From an uncultured Collinsella sp. (GTDB taxonomy: Bacteria; Actinomycetota; Coriobacteriia; Coriobacteriales; Coriobacteriaceae): DNA of 7,269 nucleotides. This document shows, piece by piece, positions 6,023-7,269 of the stretch. Where the stretch lies: assembly GCA_902478705.1 (NCBI GenBank), contig CABSMB010000054.1:1-7269 (forward strand). The letters run 5' to 3'. Each line of letters opens with the position of its first letter. Positions within the stretch are counted from its first letter, which is position 1. Position numbers and translations under genes: made by a program. The notes below the pieces were generated by a model that had not been told where the DNA came from, ran no database searches, and saw only the letters and a program-made list of their open reading frames with translations.

Positions 6023-6055
6023 GGGGAGTCGCTGGAAACAGCGACTCTTTTTTTT
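6023..6055 (+). terminator. intrinsic terminator of the CXXC/4Fe-4S/TlpA operon
   Basis: A perfect 9-bp stem GAGTCGCTG (6026-6034) / CAGCGACTC (6039-6047) closed by a GAAA tetraloop is followed by eight T residues (6048-6055). The AAGGG before the stem can extend pairing into the T tract. It lies 22 nt after the lipoprotein stop and separates this operon from the Crp/Fnr gene. Confidence 0.95.
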
Positions 6056-6087
6056 CTGCTTCGGGGTAGCATCATGGGTATACGTCG

Positions 6088-6095
6088 AAAGGGGG
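6088..6095 (+). promoter_or_regulatory. ribosome binding site favouring the 6101 start of the Crp/Fnr gene
   Basis: AAAGGGGG stands 5 nt before ATG 6101. The in-frame ATG at 6074 has only a poor GGGG match upstream, and any start nearer 6005 would place the terminator inside the gene. Confidence 0.6.
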
Positions 6096-6100
6096 CGGCT

Positions 6101-6760
6101 ATGGTCGGCAGCATGGTCGAGCGGTTGCCGTTTTGGGGACAACTTACATCCGATGAGCAGACGCTCGTGGCAGAGCGCTCGTCGCTGCGATCCTTTGATG
6201 CCGGGCAGATAATCGGTAGCAGCGGAAATTCTTGCACCGGCATTATCTTTATTATCGAAGGTGACATTCGCGTGAGCCTGCTTTCCGAGGAAGGCAAGGA
6301 GGTCACGCTGTTTAGGGTTGGCTGCGGAGAGTGCTGTGTCACCACGGCCTCGTGCGTTATCGAGCAGATTTCATTTGACACCATGGTGGTTGCAGCACGC
6401 AGGTCATCGCTTTTGGTGGTGCCTGCGAGCGTGTGCGTCCAGCTCGCCCGCGATAATGTCTACGTTAAGGCCTTTATGCTCCAGGTTGAGGTGAAGCGCT
6501 ACTCCCAGGTGGTATGCGTGCTGCAGCAGATGCTCTTTAAGCGTCTCGATCAGCGCGTCGCCAGCTACGTGCTCGAGCATTGCCGAGTTGCGGGCACAGC
6601 AGAAGTTGCCGTAACGCAAGACGAGCTTGCACGCGACATCAACTCTGCGCGCGAAGCGGTGACGCGCGCTCTGAGCCGTCTTGCGCAGGACGGGCTCATC
6701 GAGGTTAGGCGCGGACGGATTATCGTGCGTGATGTAGATGGGTTGGCACGGTTGGCCTAG
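6101..6760 (+). CDS. Crp/Fnr-family transcriptional regulator
   Basis: This is a 219-residue regulator, the usual family size. The cyclic-nucleotide-binding-type beta barrel covers about residues 9-115 (LPFWGQL, IIFIIEGDIRVSLLSEEGKE). It lacks the N-terminal cysteine cluster of true FNR and the classical cAMP-binding RxS arrangement. Instead it has a cysteine group Cys75, Cys78, Cys79 and Cys85 within GCGECCVTTASCVI, a pattern (G[ED].C....SCV) common in clostridial and coriobacterial Crp/Fnr proteins of unknown effector. A dimer helix (about 120-165) leads to a winged HTH (about 172-215) with TQDELARDINSAREAVTRAL; the Ser-Ala-Arg-Glu start of the recognition helix is typical of the family. 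It lies just after a strong terminator, so it must have its own promoter or depend on read-through. The likely target is the rhodanese/oxidoreductase operon 120 nt downstream, which carries a palindromic site. The redox-active cysteines suggest thiol, oxygen or sulfide sensing, which is inference. Confidence 0.9.
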   Translation: MVGSMVERLPFWGQLTSDEQTLVAERSSLRSFDAGQIIGSSGNSCTGIIFIIEGDIRVSLLSEEGKEVTLFRVGCGECCVTTASCVIEQISFDTMVVAARRSSLLVVPASVCVQLARDNVYVKAFMLQVEVKRYSQVVCVLQQMLFKRLDQRVASYVLEHCRVAGTAEVAVTQDELARDINSAREAVTRALSRLAQDGLIEVRRGRIIVRDVDGLARLA

Positions 6761-6807
6761 ACCTACCGCGCAGCTGTATCTGCCGTCGGCAACATATTTT
6801 CCGTTTG

Positions 6808-6820
6808 GTGACTTGGTCAC
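6808..6820 (+). promoter_or_regulatory. palindromic candidate Crp/Fnr operator before the rhodanese gene
   Basis: GTGAC-TTG-GTCAC is a perfect 13-nt palindrome. It resembles a Crp/Fnr site (GTGA and TCAC half-sites) but with 5 instead of 6 central bases. If CATACT (6844-6849) is the -10 box, transcription starts near 6856 and the palindrome centre falls at about -42, the class II activator position. No good -35 hexamer is present, as expected of an activator-dependent promoter. Confidence 0.5.
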
Positions 6821-6843
6821 AGAACGCGACCGCGGTGCCTTGG

Positions 6844-6849
6844 CATACT
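6844..6849 (+). promoter_or_regulatory. candidate -10 element of the rhodanese operon
   Basis: CATACT matches four of six bases of TATAAT. It lies 24 nt downstream of the palindrome and about 30 nt before the gene start. It is weak on its own; the spacing to the palindrome is what makes it plausible. Confidence 0.3.
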
Positions 6850-6879
6850 TGCCCAAAGCAACCAGCAAAGGAGTGCGCT

Positions 6880-7200
6880 ATGGGATTGTTTGATTTGTTT
6901 GCAGGACCGGACATGAATGTGGGCGTCCATGAATGGAAGGCTTCTAAGGGGGCGGTGCTGCTCGACGTGAGGAGTGCTGACGAGTATGGACAGGGCCACA
7001 TTCCGGGCAGCGTCAACGTTCCGCTCGATCGTATCAACCAGGTGCTTGAGCTGTATCCAGACAAGGGCACGCAGCTTTTCGTGCATTGCCTGAGTGGTGC
7101 GCGAAGCAACCAAGCTGTGAGTTTTCTTAAGCGTTCTGGGTATGGCAGTGTCAAGAATATCGGCGGCATAAGCGGCTATACGGGAAAGGTGGTGCGTTAG
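6880..7200 (+). CDS. single-domain rhodanese-like sulfurtransferase
   Basis: This is a 106-residue cytoplasmic protein made of one rhodanese domain, the usual size for stand-alone members such as GlpE or PspE without a signal peptide. Visible motifs are LLDVRSADEYGQGHIPGSVNVP (27-48 in part, the CH2A-type region) and the active-site loop HCLSGARS, with catalytic Cys70, which would carry a persulfide. The closing GGISGY is also typical. ATG 6880 has AAAGGAG (6867-6873) 6 nt upstream; longer in-frame starts reach through the promoter region and are rejected. A flavoprotein gene begins 2 nt after the stop. Rhodanese next to a CoA-disulfide or polysulfide reductase-like protein is a known pairing for persulfide and sulfane-sulfur handling. 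Control by the Crp/Fnr protein encoded just upstream is suggested by the palindrome in front of this gene. Confidence 0.93.
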   Translation: MGLFDLFAGPDMNVGVHEWKASKGAVLLDVRSADEYGQGHIPGSVNVPLDRINQVLELYPDKGTQLFVHCLSGARSNQAVSFLKRSGYGSVKNIGGISGYTGKVVR

Positions 7201-7202
7201 CT

Positions 7203-7269
7203 ATGAAGGTGGTTATCGTTGGAGGCGTCGCGGGCGACATCGATGCGGCCACGGACCTTGCCGAGCACC
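7203..7269 (+). CDS. 5' end of an FAD/NAD(P)-dependent oxidoreductase (CoA-disulfide reductase-like), partial
   Basis: Only the first 22 codons are inside the window. MKVVIVGGVAG is the beta strand and glycine-rich loop that opens the FAD-binding Rossmann fold of the CoA-disulfide reductase / NADH oxidase / polysulfide reductase group. The context (2 nt after a rhodanese) fits that group. The ATG has AAAGGTGG (7185-7192) upstream and is probably coupled to the rhodanese. Family members usually read GGVAGG with a small residue next, then AA.RLRRL. Here the last glycine is Asp12, and the text becomes DIDAATDLAEH, without the Arg-rich helix. The protein may be a diverged member, or the copy may be damaged. 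The rest of the gene is needed to tell. Confidence 0.75.
   Translation, partial: MKVVIVGGVAGDIDAATDLAEH

Noticed and set aside
6005..6100. Longer N-terminus for the Crp/Fnr protein starting near 6005
   Set aside because: This segment contains the perfect terminator hairpin and T tract; AAAGGGGG before ATG 6101 gives a better start and a normal family length.
5257..6384. Long 375-codon open frame on the minus strand
   Set aside because: It is the antisense shadow of the lipoprotein and Crp/Fnr genes, crosses the terminator, and shows no recognisable motif.
6781..6800. TGCC-GTC-GGCA hairpin followed by ATATTTT as terminator of the Crp/Fnr gene
   Set aside because: The stem is only 4 bp, with a poor T tract.
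1..7269. tRNA, rRNA, CRISPR array or riboswitch
   Set aside because: I looked for cloverleaf ends, regular spaced repeats and long structured leaders and saw none that could be supported.

Overview
The window looks like the chromosome of a gut actinobacterium of the class Coriobacteriia, close to Collinsella. This is inferred from gene content (a CD1871A-type CXXC peptide with a 4Fe-4S membrane protein and a TlpA lipoprotein, a Crp/Fnr regulator, and remnants of an actinobacterial-type ATP-binding protein and an arginase) and from the moderately high GC codon use. No rRNA or species marker is present, so the genus is a guess.

Layout. Positions 1-1551 are an accessory, decaying region. A GC-rich stretch holds at best a 5'-truncated reading frame (2-277). 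It is followed by an unrecognised 227-residue protein with a TTG start (338-1021), an open frame broken by stops that looks like the tail of a dead gene (1022-1249), and a frameshifted piece of a Walker-A ATPase on the minus strand (1250-1503). Positions 1552-2019 (minus) are a truncated arginase-family relic whose metal-binding motifs are damaged.

Positions 2050-3860 (minus) encode an OmpR-type response regulator and its histidine kinase, with a 4-nt ATGA overlap. Diverging from them across a 91-bp gap is a compact plus-strand operon (3952-6000): a 48-residue CXXC peptide with a TTG start, a polytopic 4Fe-4S protein with CxxxCP pairs and two ferredoxin clusters, and a TlpA/ResA-like thioredoxin lipoprotein. 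The operon ends in a textbook intrinsic terminator (6023-6055).

Positions 6101-7269 hold a Crp/Fnr-family regulator, then a single-domain rhodanese and the start of an FAD/NAD(P)-dependent (CoA-disulfide reductase-like) oxidoreductase that runs off the window. A perfect 13-nt palindrome sits at about -42 from a plausible rhodanese promoter, where a class II Crp/Fnr activator would bind.

Taken together the right half is a thiol and sulfur redox neighbourhood. Membrane Fe-S electron transfer could feed an extracytoplasmic thioredoxin-fold lipoprotein, while rhodanese and a flavin disulfide reductase handle persulfide or low-molecular-weight disulfides in the cytoplasm. The two-component pair and the Crp/Fnr protein are the likely local regulators. 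The functional link is inference; the gene families are seen in the sequence.
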